A program made the position numbers and the translations under genes. Positions 23,530-31,577 of a stretch of DNA of 34,870 nt are shown here, one piece after another. Source of the stretch: a virus. The notes under the pieces are model-generated. The model saw nothing but the letters and a program-made list of their open reading frames with translations, ran no database searches and was not told the origin of the DNA. How positions within the stretch are numbered: the first letter of the stretch is position 1; every line of letters starts with the position of its first letter. Location: IMG/VR virus record IMGVR_UViG_3300050034_000236, positions 1-34,870 of that record; one strand, written 5' to 3'.

Positions 23530-25650
23530 ATGCCCTCCCCCAACCAAAACCCCCAATCCAATAAGCCATTCGATGACGAAATGCTTGACGTTAAAAAACA
23601 ATCGCTATATGCGAGATTAAAACGATTGTTTTCGACCGACGTTATCGTTCGTAACGTTGGGGGTAAGCAGCTCAAAATAAAAGATACCGATAGCATTATG
23701 TATGCTACGGATAGGAACAGTCTCAAGGACCGTTTCAACCGTATTCGGTCATCTGCTTATAATGCATATACCCGGGATTTTGCATTATCATATCAAGCGG
23801 CCCGTATGGACCTCTTTCGCGATTATGATACAATGGATATGGACCCCATTCTTTCTTCTGCATTGGACATTTATGCGGATGAATGTTTAACCTATAACGA
23901 AGTGGGTAAGATGATTACGGTCCACTCAAATAACAACAATGTTAAAAAGATTCTGGAGAATCTTTTCGATGAAGTCCTGAATGTTCGATTTAATTTATGG
24001 TCATGGGTTCGTAATATGACCAAATATGGAGATTTTTATCTCAAACTTTATGTGACACCAGAATATGGGATTTACATGGTAGAACCAATTTCTGCTTATA
24101 ATGTGGAGCGAATTGAGAACTCTGACCCATCAAACAAACGTTACGTCAAATTTCAACTTCGTCCTACAGATACAACTCAGGCAGAAATTCTGGAGAATTA
24201 CGAAGTAGCACACTTTCGACTTATTTCTGATTCCAATTTCCTTCCTTATGGTAAATCCATGATTGAGGGCGGGCGTCGTGTTTGGAAACAATTGTCACTC
24301 ATGGAAGATGCTATGCTTATCAGTCGTATCATGCGTGCTCCTGAACGTCGTATTTTCTACACCGATATTGGAAACATTCCACCCAATGAAGTGGATGCAT
24401 ACATGCAGAAAATGATGGACAAAATGAAAAAGGTCCCATACATGGACGAGCAAACGGGCGAATATAACCTTCGCTTTAATTTGCAAAACATGATTGAAGA
24501 TTACTACATTCCGGTTCGTGGAGGAGATAGTGGAACAAAAATTGATACTTTAGCAGGTATGGAATGGACTGGTATTGACGATCTTGAATATATCAAGACT
24601 AAGATGATGGCGGCTCTTAAAATTCCAAAGGCATTTCTTGGATATGATGAAGGCATTTCAGGTAAAGCAACCCTTGCGTCCGAAGATGTTCGTTTTGCCC
24701 GCACAATTCAACGTTTACAGCGTATTATTTCGTCAGAACTCAGTAAAATTGCTATTGTTCACTTGTATGCTCAGGGGTATCGTGATGAGTCATTAGTGGA
24801 TTTTGAAATTGAACTTACTAACCCATCAACTATTTTTGAGAAAGAGAAAATAGAAATTTGGCAGAATAAGATGGGTGTAGCCATTGATATGATCGAGAAT
24901 AAGTTTTTCTCTTTCAATTGGGTTTATAAAAACATATTCAACATGTCCGAAGATGACATCAAAGCTATCAAAGAAGAAGTCGTTGAAGATACGAAACAGA
25001 AGTATCGCTTGAATATGATCGAAGAGGATGGTGATGATCCGGCCAAACCGTTTAAAAAAATGGGGGGTAAGGAAGACAATGATGAGGGTGGCGGAGATTT
25101 CGGCGATATGGGGGGAGGCGGCGGTCATGGTGGTGGCGGTGGGGGCGGCGGGTTGCCCGATCTTGACGATTTAGATGATATGGGGGGGGATAAGGAAGAT
25201 AAAGATGGCAAAGATGGTAAAGATAAAGAAGATGATGGAGGAGACAATGGAGGAGACGATAAAGATAAACCTGATCTTAAAAAACTAAAAGAAGTTGTAG
25301 ATGATCGGGACCGGGGGGGTCGCGTGGACAACCGTGATCGAAGTGACCGTGATCAGACGGGGGAGAAGAAGGCTCCGAATATTACCGAAGACCCGCTGGG
25401 TGCCCTCGAACGATCTGCTACCGAAAAAAAGAAGAGTGAAGGCAAAGTCAAGAGTGCATTAAGTCATAATTATGAGGGTGGATCACCATTGCGAATAGGA
25501 GAACATCAAACTCCTGTCGCGGATAAGGGATTAATTGGTAGTTTATCAGATTTTCTTAAAAAAACACAATCCGAGACTAAAAAGGAACTTTTGCGTGAAA
25601 ATCAAAGCACGGGAAGCAAGTCCATGTTAGATGAATCTGGTATTTTATAA
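23530..25650 (+). CDS. Portal protein (T4 gp20-like), 706 aa
   Basis: Residues about 20-500 carry the gp20-family core, including MDMDPILSSALDIYADE, WSWVRNMTKYGDFYLKLYV, PYGKSMIEGGRRVWKQL, RIMRAPERRIFYTDIGN and TLAGMEWTGIDDLEYIKTKM. The dodecameric portal is the DNA gate and the start of head assembly; terminase docks on it. Residues about 510-615 are an unusual low-complexity extension, first almost pure Gly, then Asp/Lys/Gly-rich, followed by a charged tail. T4 gp20 is about 520 aa, so the last 190 residues are extra. The gene follows terL directly; T4 has the tail genes 18 and 19 in between. Confidence 0.93.
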   Translation: MPSPNQNPQSNKPFDDEMLDVKKQSLYARLKRLFSTDVIVRNVGGKQLKIKDTDSIMYATDRNSLKDRFNRIRSSAYNAYTRDFALSYQAARMDLFRDYDTMDMDPILSSALDIYADECLTYNEVGKMITVHSNNNNVKKILENLFDEVLNVRFNLWSWVRNMTKYGDFYLKLYVTPEYGIYMVEPISAYNVERIENSDPSNKRYVKFQLRPTDTTQAEILENYEVAHFRLISDSNFLPYGKSMIEGGRRVWKQLSLMEDAMLISRIMRAPERRIFYTDIGNIPPNEVDAYMQKMMDKMKKVPYMDEQTGEYNLRFNLQNMIEDYYIPVRGGDSGTKIDTLAGMEWTGIDDLEYIKTKMMAALKIPKAFLGYDEGISGKATLASEDVRFARTIQRLQRIISSELSKIAIVHLYAQGYRDESLVDFEIELTNPSTIFEKEKIEIWQNKMGVAIDMIENKFFSFNWVYKNIFNMSEDDIKAIKEEVVEDTKQKYRLNMIEEDGDDPAKPFKKMGGKEDNDEGGGDFGDMGGGGGHGGGGGGGGLPDLDDLDDMGGDKEDKDGKDGKDKEDDGGDNGGDDKDKPDLKKLKEVVDDRDRGGRVDNRDRSDRDQTGEKKAPNITEDPLGALERSATEKKKSEGKVKSALSHNYEGGSPLRIGEHQTPVADKGLIGSLSDFLKKTQSETKKELLRENQSTGSKSMLDESGIL

Positions 25651-25673
25651 TCCATACGTATCTCTATACAATC

Positions 25674-25706
25674 TCGACAGTTTCAGTGCGATTGTCTATA
25701 TTTATA
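25674..25706 (+). promoter_or_regulatory. Putative promoter before the 297-aa gene
   Basis: TCGACA (25674-25679), a 17-base spacer and TATATT (25697-25702), which overlaps TATTTATA (25699-25706) and TATAAT (25703-25708). The ATG is at 25721. It would separately feed the genes between portal and protease. Confidence 0.4.
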
Positions 25707-25720
25707 ATAGTTGAATAGAA

Positions 25721-26614
25721 ATGTCAAATACAATGCAAAAACGAATGCGTCATTCTAAATTCCGTAATACCGGCATCTTGTTCGAGTTGCTAACTAAGCA
25801 GGTGACTGCTGATATTATATCCGGGAAAGATACTTCCGCTGCAAAAGACTTGCTTCACAAGTATTTTCGAGAAACGAGTGAACTCGGGCGAGAACGACAA
25901 CTGTATAGCACTCTATTAAATGAGAAAATCAAAGATGAGCCGCACGCCGAGCGATTTTTTTCGGTTATTTTGGAAGCTCGCAAAAAGCTGAATAATCGTA
26001 AATTATCACTGCTCAAGTATGATCTAATCAAGGAAATTAAGGATGCATATCCCATCGAAGAAATGCTTAAAGCACCCGTTCGAAATTATCGTGTATTAGC
26101 GTCCATATATAAAGTTTTCGAAGATGTGGCAGCTTCAGATTGTAAGTTTGGGGTCAAAGAAGTATATCAAGCAAAAAACTGCATAGTAGAACATATCGTT
26201 GATCGTCCGAAAGTGGCACATTCCGAAGATGAACTCATCAACTATTATAAATCTCAAACCGAAGATATACGCCTCCTTACTTACAAACTTCTATGCGAGA
26301 AATTCAACGAAAAATACTCAAGTATCCTCGATGATGATCAACGAGATGTTTTACGCGAATATATCTGTAATGTTGCTAACACGAATAACTTTGACGTCTT
26401 TGTCAAGAAAAAAGTTGCTCAGATTAAGAAATCTTTAAATGAAGCGATTGAGACAATCAAAGATTCTGATGTCATGAAGATTAAAATTCATGAGGTCGTT
26501 AATCAACTCGACAAGATCAATCCCGGTAAAATAGTCAAAGATAATCATGTTATGGTATTGATGCTGTCTTATGAACTACTCAAAGAAGTTCGTAATCAGC
26601 TCAGTAGAAAGTAA
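25721..26614 (+). CDS. Conserved helical head-region protein of unknown function, 297 aa
   Basis: Starts MSNTMQKRMRHSKFRNTGIL, then FELLTKQVTADIISGKDTSA, and is predicted mostly alpha-helical and highly charged. I recall similar proteins beside the portal gene in giant T4-like phages, without a known role. It occupies the place of T4 genes 67 and 68 (prohead core proteins), so a core or scaffold role is plausible. There is no Cys-based zinc site, membrane segment or catalytic motif. It begins behind its own promoter candidate and ends 5 bases before the next gene. Confidence 0.6.
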   Translation: MSNTMQKRMRHSKFRNTGILFELLTKQVTADIISGKDTSAAKDLLHKYFRETSELGRERQLYSTLLNEKIKDEPHAERFFSVILEARKKLNNRKLSLLKYDLIKEIKDAYPIEEMLKAPVRNYRVLASIYKVFEDVAASDCKFGVKEVYQAKNCIVEHIVDRPKVAHSEDELINYYKSQTEDIRLLTYKLLCEKFNEKYSSILDDDQRDVLREYICNVANTNNFDVFVKKKVAQIKKSLNEAIETIKDSDVMKIKIHEVVNQLDKINPGKIVKDNHVMVLMLSYELLKEVRNQLSRK

Positions 26615-26619
26615 ATCTC

Positions 26620-27876
26620 ATGTCGAATAAACAGCATAAATCCGATATACGTCTTCTCATTGAACATATTGTTCAATCAATCGTTCGTGAGATTGATACT
26701 GCTAAAAATAAGTTGGAAAAAAAACGATGGACTGTTACATTAAAAGAAAATACAATAACAGAATCGATTAATCCAAAATTCGTATATCCGACGGATTTCA
26801 AATCTGCCAGAAATTATATTCGAATAGCAAGAAAGCCTTCGACCAATGAATATATTGTATTGTGGTATGAAGAGGGAACTCTAAACGAAGATAAGTCATA
26901 TTTTACGGATAGTATAAAAGATGCGTGGAATACATTTAATCAACTGAAAATACAGGTTGATAATGCAAACTCGGGAGCGATTAGACATGGAGTCCAACAA
27001 CCATCTTATTTTACGGAAAATGATGACTCCACTCAGTCAACCAAACGGTTTGTCAATCGGGGGGAAGTTCATTTGGGTGGTGGATTAGATTTTGAGACCG
27101 CTTCAAAAATAGCGAGTTTTCACTGGGATGTTTTTGGGTATGATTCGGATATTCATGGGGTATGGCATTTTAAAACCAGAGGAGACCGATATTGCTGCAC
27201 CGTCGGTACATTGAATGGGCAACCTGCCATTCTAAGCGTTACTACAACTCCCGGACGATTAGAACTATTAGTTGGAAAGGACACATATCCATTTTCCGAG
27301 CTTCAAGAGAAGAATCAATCAATAAAAAAAGTTGATCCTCATCATTCACTCAAAGAAATGACAACCACCAGTGGAGGGGGCGGGTCTTCAGCCGGGACGC
27401 CCGGATATAATATTCCCGGAGCATTTTCAGGTGATGATTTAGAGAAATGTAAAAAACATATCGAAGTGCTCGGATATACATTAACACCACAGGGTAAAGC
27501 CGAAATGAAGCGTGCTGGGGATAAACTCGATGAAGGAATTATGCCTACTAAAAAATGTCAGCAATGTGGGTCATTAATGCCAGAAAGTAGTACCCGGTGC
27601 CCCACTTGTAAATTTTTAAATGACGATACCCCTGAGCATAAGAAATTAAAATTGGGACCACTTCAAGAAGGTGCTTCAGACGCGAGTTTTAGCCGAGCAC
27701 AACGCCAATATGACTCTCAATTGCCGCCGACGTCTGAAGGGCTTGAATGCCCAGAGTGTCATCGAAGCAATGGATTTTATACACAACGAGAAAAACGTGG
27801 TCGGTTTTATTCGTGGTCCGCAGAATGTCCTGATTGTCATGCTCAGTGGAGTGATGATAATCTTGATTCGGACTGA
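26620..27876 (+). CDS. Head-region protein with two C-terminal zinc ribbons, 418 aa
   Basis: The N-terminus has an amphipathic segment (DIRLLIEHIVQSIVREID). Residues about 40-250 look globular (FKSARNYIRIARKPSTNEYI; YFTDSIKDAWNTFNQLKI) with no family I recognise. A Gly/Ser linker (TTSGGGGSSAGTPG) leads to two zinc ribbons: Cys313, Cys316, Cys327, Cys330 and Cys377, Cys380, Cys403, Cys406. The first resembles short zinc-ribbon tails (CQQCGSLMPESSTRCPTC). It lies between portal and prohead protease. A core protein, a DNA-packaged ejected protein or a nucleic-acid binder are all possible; none is shown. Confidence 0.6.
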   Translation: MSNKQHKSDIRLLIEHIVQSIVREIDTAKNKLEKKRWTVTLKENTITESINPKFVYPTDFKSARNYIRIARKPSTNEYIVLWYEEGTLNEDKSYFTDSIKDAWNTFNQLKIQVDNANSGAIRHGVQQPSYFTENDDSTQSTKRFVNRGEVHLGGGLDFETASKIASFHWDVFGYDSDIHGVWHFKTRGDRYCCTVGTLNGQPAILSVTTTPGRLELLVGKDTYPFSELQEKNQSIKKVDPHHSLKEMTTTSGGGGSSAGTPGYNIPGAFSGDDLEKCKKHIEVLGYTLTPQGKAEMKRAGDKLDEGIMPTKKCQQCGSLMPESSTRCPTCKFLNDDTPEHKKLKLGPLQEGASDASFSRAQRQYDSQLPPTSEGLECPECHRSNGFYTQREKRGRFYSWSAECPDCHAQWSDDNLDSD

Positions 27877-27891
27877 AATGAACGATGATAT

Positions 27892-28770
27892 ATGATTAAG
27901 CTATTACGGATGGTAGAATCTTATGGAGCTGAAGGTCAGTATTATGACATCGGTAAGGATTTTTCGTCTTTTCGTCGAATGATTGATGGAGCAGATCAAC
28001 AAATAAAAGCTCAATATGAAAAGGCTATTACAGATAAACTCGTAGGAAAACGTATTCGTGCAAGTGCGTCCAGAGGATACAAGCAATATGTTAAAACATA
28101 TGAATTCGATGTTACGAAAATAAACCTCGATGATTATTACGATAATTTTGTGGTAGTAGCATATGATAATACTAGTCCAAAGCCCAAAGAATATTTTCTA
28201 AAAACCGGATTTAAGGTTCAAATTATAGGACCTGCGACTGGACAGGCTACACCTCAAAAAGGAGGAGACCCACGATTTCAAAAACAGAATAAGCCGGGTC
28301 CAACCACAATTCAACCGGGACAGAATCCTGATGCCGCCCAATCCCAACAGATGGCATTAGCACCCGCCGGAAAAACTCCCCAAGAGACTTCCATGGATGA
28401 AAATACTAAAGATGGAATGTATGATGCTTATGGAGTGGATGAAATTTCCGAAGACCTAAAAACATGGTTGCCGGGCATTCTCCTAAAACCCACGGCTATG
28501 CGTGAATTTGTCAAGGGTCTCGGCTGGAAAAAAGAATTAGATGATCGGACTACGGTATCCATGTATGATTTACGACTCCCGGGAAATACAATTAAACCAA
28601 AGGTTAATGAAACAACCGTTCGCAAACTGCTTGAAAAGGCAGGTATGACCCCCGTTATTGGAGAAAAACAAGGAACGTCACAAACCAAATATGAATTGGT
28701 TAAACTTACCGCCGATAAACAACGGGGGGAGTGGAACCTTCGCATCAAGAAAGTAATTTCAAAAGTATGA
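27892..28770 (+). CDS. Hypothetical head-region protein, 292 aa
   Basis: Begins MIKLLRMVESYGAEG, a short hydrophobic-acidic helix like those at the start of its neighbours. Residues about 15-110 form one predicted domain (FRRMIDGADQQIKAQYEKAI; KQYVKTYEFDVTKINLDDYY), then a Pro/Gln/Gly-rich linker (around 115-165), then a second domain (LGWKKELDDRTTVSMYDLRL onward). Its stop overlaps the protease start (ATGA at 28767-28770). The two-domain, flexible-linker layout and position suggest a prohead core component that may be processed by the protease. Unknown family. Confidence 0.55.
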   Translation: MIKLLRMVESYGAEGQYYDIGKDFSSFRRMIDGADQQIKAQYEKAITDKLVGKRIRASASRGYKQYVKTYEFDVTKINLDDYYDNFVVVAYDNTSPKPKEYFLKTGFKVQIIGPATGQATPQKGGDPRFQKQNKPGPTTIQPGQNPDAAQSQQMALAPAGKTPQETSMDENTKDGMYDAYGVDEISEDLKTWLPGILLKPTAMREFVKGLGWKKELDDRTTVSMYDLRLPGNTIKPKVNETTVRKLLEKAGMTPVIGEKQGTSQTKYELVKLTADKQRGEWNLRIKKVISKV

Positions 28771-29390
28771 ATATCGATAAAAAGCTCTTAGTGGAATGCA
28801 TCACATTTGAAGCAGACCAACGTGTACTTAAAGAGTCTTCCGAGCATCCAAATCAGCCATTTACAGTACGAGGTATTTTGCAACGCAAAGGCAAGAAGAA
28901 TCAAAATGGACGTATTTATCCTGACGAAGTTCTTATGCGTGAGGCCAATAAGTATGCTGAGACATTTATCAGAGACCGGCGTGCCATGGGAGAATTGGAT
29001 CATCCTGAGTCATCGGTGGTTAATCTAAAAAATGTATCACACAATATTCGGGAAATGCACTGGGAAGGTGATGATCTCGTCGGCACGGTGGAAGTATTGA
29101 CCACCCCCAACGGAAACATTCTTCGGGAACTTTTCCGCAATGGAATTAAATTGGGTATCTCTAGCCGGGGGCTTGGAAGTCTTAAGAAAATTTCCGAAAA
29201 TTCTGCGGTTGTTGGCGATGATTTTGAACTAATCGCATTTGACTTTGTGTCAAATCCTTCCACCCAAGGAGCATTTATGGCACCTACGGGTCCAATTCCA
29301 TTGGCCGAGGGAATCGTTAAAAATCCGGTTACTAACCGGTGGGAACGTACCGATGACATTATTCGTAATATTCTATCTGAAATTGGATAA
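28767..29390 (+). CDS. Prohead core protease (T4 gp21-like serine protease), 207 aa
   Basis: I start at ATG 28767, which overlaps the preceding stop, rather than an in-frame GTG at 28731. The phage prohead-protease fold is recognised by VRGILQRKGKKNQNGRIYP near the start, AMGELDHPES (His79), LGISSRGLGS (Ser132) and IAFDFVSNPST (Asp159), which form the expected His-Ser-Asp set. In T4, gp21 cleaves core and shell proteins in the assembled prohead and then destroys itself. Length agrees with gp21 (212 aa). The N-terminus (DKKLLVECITFEAD) resembles helices at the start of neighbouring genes. Confidence 0.93.
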   Translation: MNIDKKLLVECITFEADQRVLKESSEHPNQPFTVRGILQRKGKKNQNGRIYPDEVLMREANKYAETFIRDRRAMGELDHPESSVVNLKNVSHNIREMHWEGDDLVGTVEVLTTPNGNILRELFRNGIKLGISSRGLGSLKKISENSAVVGDDFELIAFDFVSNPSTQGAFMAPTGPIPLAEGIVKNPVTNRWERTDDIIRNILSEIG

Positions 29391-29393
29391 GGT

Positions 29394-30506
29394 ATGAATA
29401 CGAAATCATTTATAAAGCACTGTATTGTCGAAGTCACTGGGGAGACGACTTGTCAGAAATGTAAAGGTGCGGGATATTATCATATGTCGTTTCCCGATAA
29501 AACGGGGCGGGGTGGGAGTCATACACAAATAGTTCCATGTGATTTTCCCGGATGCCATAACGGAATCATTGACCGTGAAGAAAACCGCCGTGCTCAGGGA
29601 TTAATACCACATGGCCCCGGATGTGGTTGTGGTTTAGACGAAGCAAAGCTCCGATGCACTATTTGTGGCGGAAATGCCAAGGGTAAGCAATGGTGGAATC
29701 AGGACAAGGGGCAAGGAATTTGTGGAGCCTGTGCCGCTAAAATGAAAGCACGGGGGCAGGAAGACATTGAACAATCCTATGGTAAGGAAGGAGAACATTA
29801 TCATCTTCCGGAAGGATTTGCAAATATAAGGGCATCTTCACCACGTCATTCAACCGAAAATCCTCACGCCCAACACGAAGCTCAGACGTCGAAGGCGTCG
29901 GACTTCATCAAAGAATGTCTCATAGAAGTTCTTACGGAAAATTTAACGGAGGGATTTGATCCCCTCTCAAACGCAGGTCCAAATTCCCCCCAAGAAAATC
30001 CATATCCCATATGGAATAATAAAATGCGGAATCTCGAAGAATCGGAACCGACACCAGAATTGTCGGACCCCACTGGAAAGCCTTATGCCAGTAAAAATAC
30101 TGATGCAAAGGATTATATTCCGACAATATCAATCATTAAATGGGCAGTCCAATATTTGGGAAAACCTGAATTTGAATCCCGAGTAACACAATTATTAGCC
30201 AAGGCCAACGTATCATCCGAAGAAAAAGTTGCTCATTGTATTGAATTTGTCGCAAGGGAAGCCTTGAATCAACGTAAAATGCAACCCGTTAATGAACAGT
30301 CATTGCCTCAATCTACATCTATCAATTGGAAATGCCCACATTGCTCAGGGGTAACTAAAATTCTTCTTGAAATCGAATCCCCCGCTGATTATATTTCATG
30401 TTCAGAGTGCGATCACTGTGGAAAAGAAATTAATGACCCCTATCTTGATAACAGAATCTACGAGGAAGTCATTAGTCAGTTCGCATCGCGAAAAATATTA
30501 AAATAA
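29394..30506 (+). CDS. Multi-zinc-finger protein after the prohead protease, 370 aa
   Basis: Three Cys-rich sites are visible. Residues 20-54 (CQKCKGAGYYHMSF, then CDFPGC) resemble a DnaJ-type CxxCxGxG finger; 88-113 hold CTIC and CGAC; about 313-345 hold CPHC and CSECDHC. Two similar helices occur, at the N-terminus (SFIKHCIVEVTGE) and at 169-183 (SDFIKECLIEVLTEN), suggesting two fused units. In T4 the gene after the protease is the scaffold gp22, but this protein does not look like a scaffold. It may be a core or internal protein, or a chaperone-like factor. No enzyme motif is visible. Confidence 0.58.
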   Translation: MNTKSFIKHCIVEVTGETTCQKCKGAGYYHMSFPDKTGRGGSHTQIVPCDFPGCHNGIIDREENRRAQGLIPHGPGCGCGLDEAKLRCTICGGNAKGKQWWNQDKGQGICGACAAKMKARGQEDIEQSYGKEGEHYHLPEGFANIRASSPRHSTENPHAQHEAQTSKASDFIKECLIEVLTENLTEGFDPLSNAGPNSPQENPYPIWNNKMRNLEESEPTPELSDPTGKPYASKNTDAKDYIPTISIIKWAVQYLGKPEFESRVTQLLAKANVSSEEKVAHCIEFVAREALNQRKMQPVNEQSLPQSTSINWKCPHCSGVTKILLEIESPADYISCSECDHCGKEINDPYLDNRIYEEVISQFASRKILK

Positions 30507-30507
30507 G

Positions 30508-30537
30508 TTGATTCTCCTCCCATGGTGTTGCTATACT
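30508..30537 (+). promoter_or_regulatory. Sigma70-like promoter with extended -10
   Basis: TTGATT (30508-30513), an 18-base spacer and TGCTATACT, an extended -10 with TATACT at 30532-30537. A transcript starting near 30544 excludes the ATG at 30522 and supports ATG 30549 as the start of the purine enzyme. It lies directly after the stop of the 370-aa gene. Confidence 0.6.
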
Positions 30538-30548
30538 TCTCAAGTATT

Positions 30549-31538
30549 ATGCAACAATTTCTATTGAATTATCAAGACATTATTCTTCGTCACAAAAAAT
30601 CAGTGGTTTTTTCGAGGTCGGAGTGTAATATTACCTCCAAACTTGGACCCAAAACATTTGACGCTCCAGTATGTTGCAGCAATATGAAATCCATTCTGAC
30701 TCCAAATATTTGCAAAGTATTTGATGATAGAAATTGGTTTTATGTTTATCATAGAATTGATGGTATAAAAGATGTCGAGTCATTTATTGACCATGCTCAG
30801 ACATGTTGGAATCTCGAAACTGATTCAAAAATGAAATGGAACACTATTTCTATATCTATTGGAATTGGGAATGAATGGATTCAAGCATTACAACAATGGG
30901 CAACCAATGAGTGGAGAATTGATTATATTACAATAGATGTAGCATTGTCATATAATGATAATATCATCCCAACTATAAATGCCATTAAAAAATATTATCC
31001 GAACGCCTATCTTATTGTTGGAAATGGATGCATACCAGAATGGATAACTTGGCTAGAAGGATTGGGGGTTAATTGTGCTAAAATTGGTATTGGCGTCTCC
31101 AAATCATGCCGAACCAGACAATATACTGGATTCGGGTCAACAACCGTGTCAGATTTAATCGAATGTGTTAACGTCGCTAAAGAAATAGATATTATGAGTG
31201 ATGGCGGATTAACGGTTGATAATAACGGAGAGGTATGGATCGGAGACATAAACAAAGCTTTAGTATTAGGAAGTAATTTTGTAATGACCGGAGCAGCATT
31301 TAGCAAATGTATAGATTCACAATCAGTAGTCAATGGATATTTTGGAAATGCTTCGGTTGCGGCAAAGGGAAATAGAAATCATATTGAAGGTACAAATGTT
31401 CAACTTGTAACGAACGGTCTTACCATAAATCAAATGTGCGATTTAATTGAGGATAGTATTAAATCAGGAACAAGTTACGCGGGCGGAACGAATTTATCGG
31501 CGTTTAATTCTGTCGAGTGGAACCTTATTCGAAATTAG
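30549..31538 (+). CDS. IMP dehydrogenase / GMP reductase-like enzyme, 329 aa
   Basis: Typical IMPDH/GMPR barrel motifs appear in order: SRSECNITSKLG then APVCCSNM; DYITIDVALSYND; YLIVGNGC; CAKIGIGVSKSCRTRQYTGF with catalytic Cys187; DIMSDGGL (218-220 as DGG); VMTGAAFS; and a GYFGNAS..AKG..IEG block like the flap region of GMP reductases. There is no CBS domain, so it is nearer to GuaC or to CBS-less IMPDH. The reaction would be NADPH-dependent GMP to IMP, or IMP to XMP. I start at ATG 30549 because a promoter overlaps the earlier ATG (30522). It has no partner purine genes here. Confidence 0.8.
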   Translation: MQQFLLNYQDIILRHKKSVVFSRSECNITSKLGPKTFDAPVCCSNMKSILTPNICKVFDDRNWFYVYHRIDGIKDVESFIDHAQTCWNLETDSKMKWNTISISIGIGNEWIQALQQWATNEWRIDYITIDVALSYNDNIIPTINAIKKYYPNAYLIVGNGCIPEWITWLEGLGVNCAKIGIGVSKSCRTRQYTGFGSTTVSDLIECVNVAKEIDIMSDGGLTVDNNGEVWIGDINKALVLGSNFVMTGAAFSKCIDSQSVVNGYFGNASVAAKGNRNHIEGTNVQLVTNGLTINQMCDLIEDSIKSGTSYAGGTNLSAFNSVEWNLIRN

Positions 31539-31540
31539 GC

Positions 31541-31573
31541 TTGACTTCGAGCATCACAATTGATATTGTGATG
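31541..31573 (+). promoter_or_regulatory. Sigma70-like promoter overlapped by a perfect 22-bp palindrome (operator)
   Basis: TTGACT (31541-31546), a 17-base spacer and TATTGT (31564-31569). CATCACAAT (31552-31560) and ATTGTGATG (31565-31573) are exact reverse complements around tgat, covering the spacer and the -10 box. This is the classical layout of a repressor operator; a hairpin in mRNA is unlikely because it would lie mostly upstream of the transcription start. The ATG is at 31578. Confidence 0.65.
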
Positions 31574-31577
31574 ATAT

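Noticed and set aside
25125-25331. Ser/Pro-rich minus-strand frame
   Set aside because: It is only the complement of the Gly/Asp-rich portal tail (GGN and GAN codons read as CCN and TCN).
29000-29437. A 145-codon minus-strand frame
   Set aside because: Antisense shadow of the prohead protease, whose catalytic motifs and length are convincing; the minus frame has no recognisable motif or promoter.
30522-30548. Earlier ATG for the purine enzyme
   Set aside because: It lies inside TTGATT-18-TGCTATACT, and a transcript from that promoter would start after it. The added residues (MVLLYFSSI) are not part of the family.
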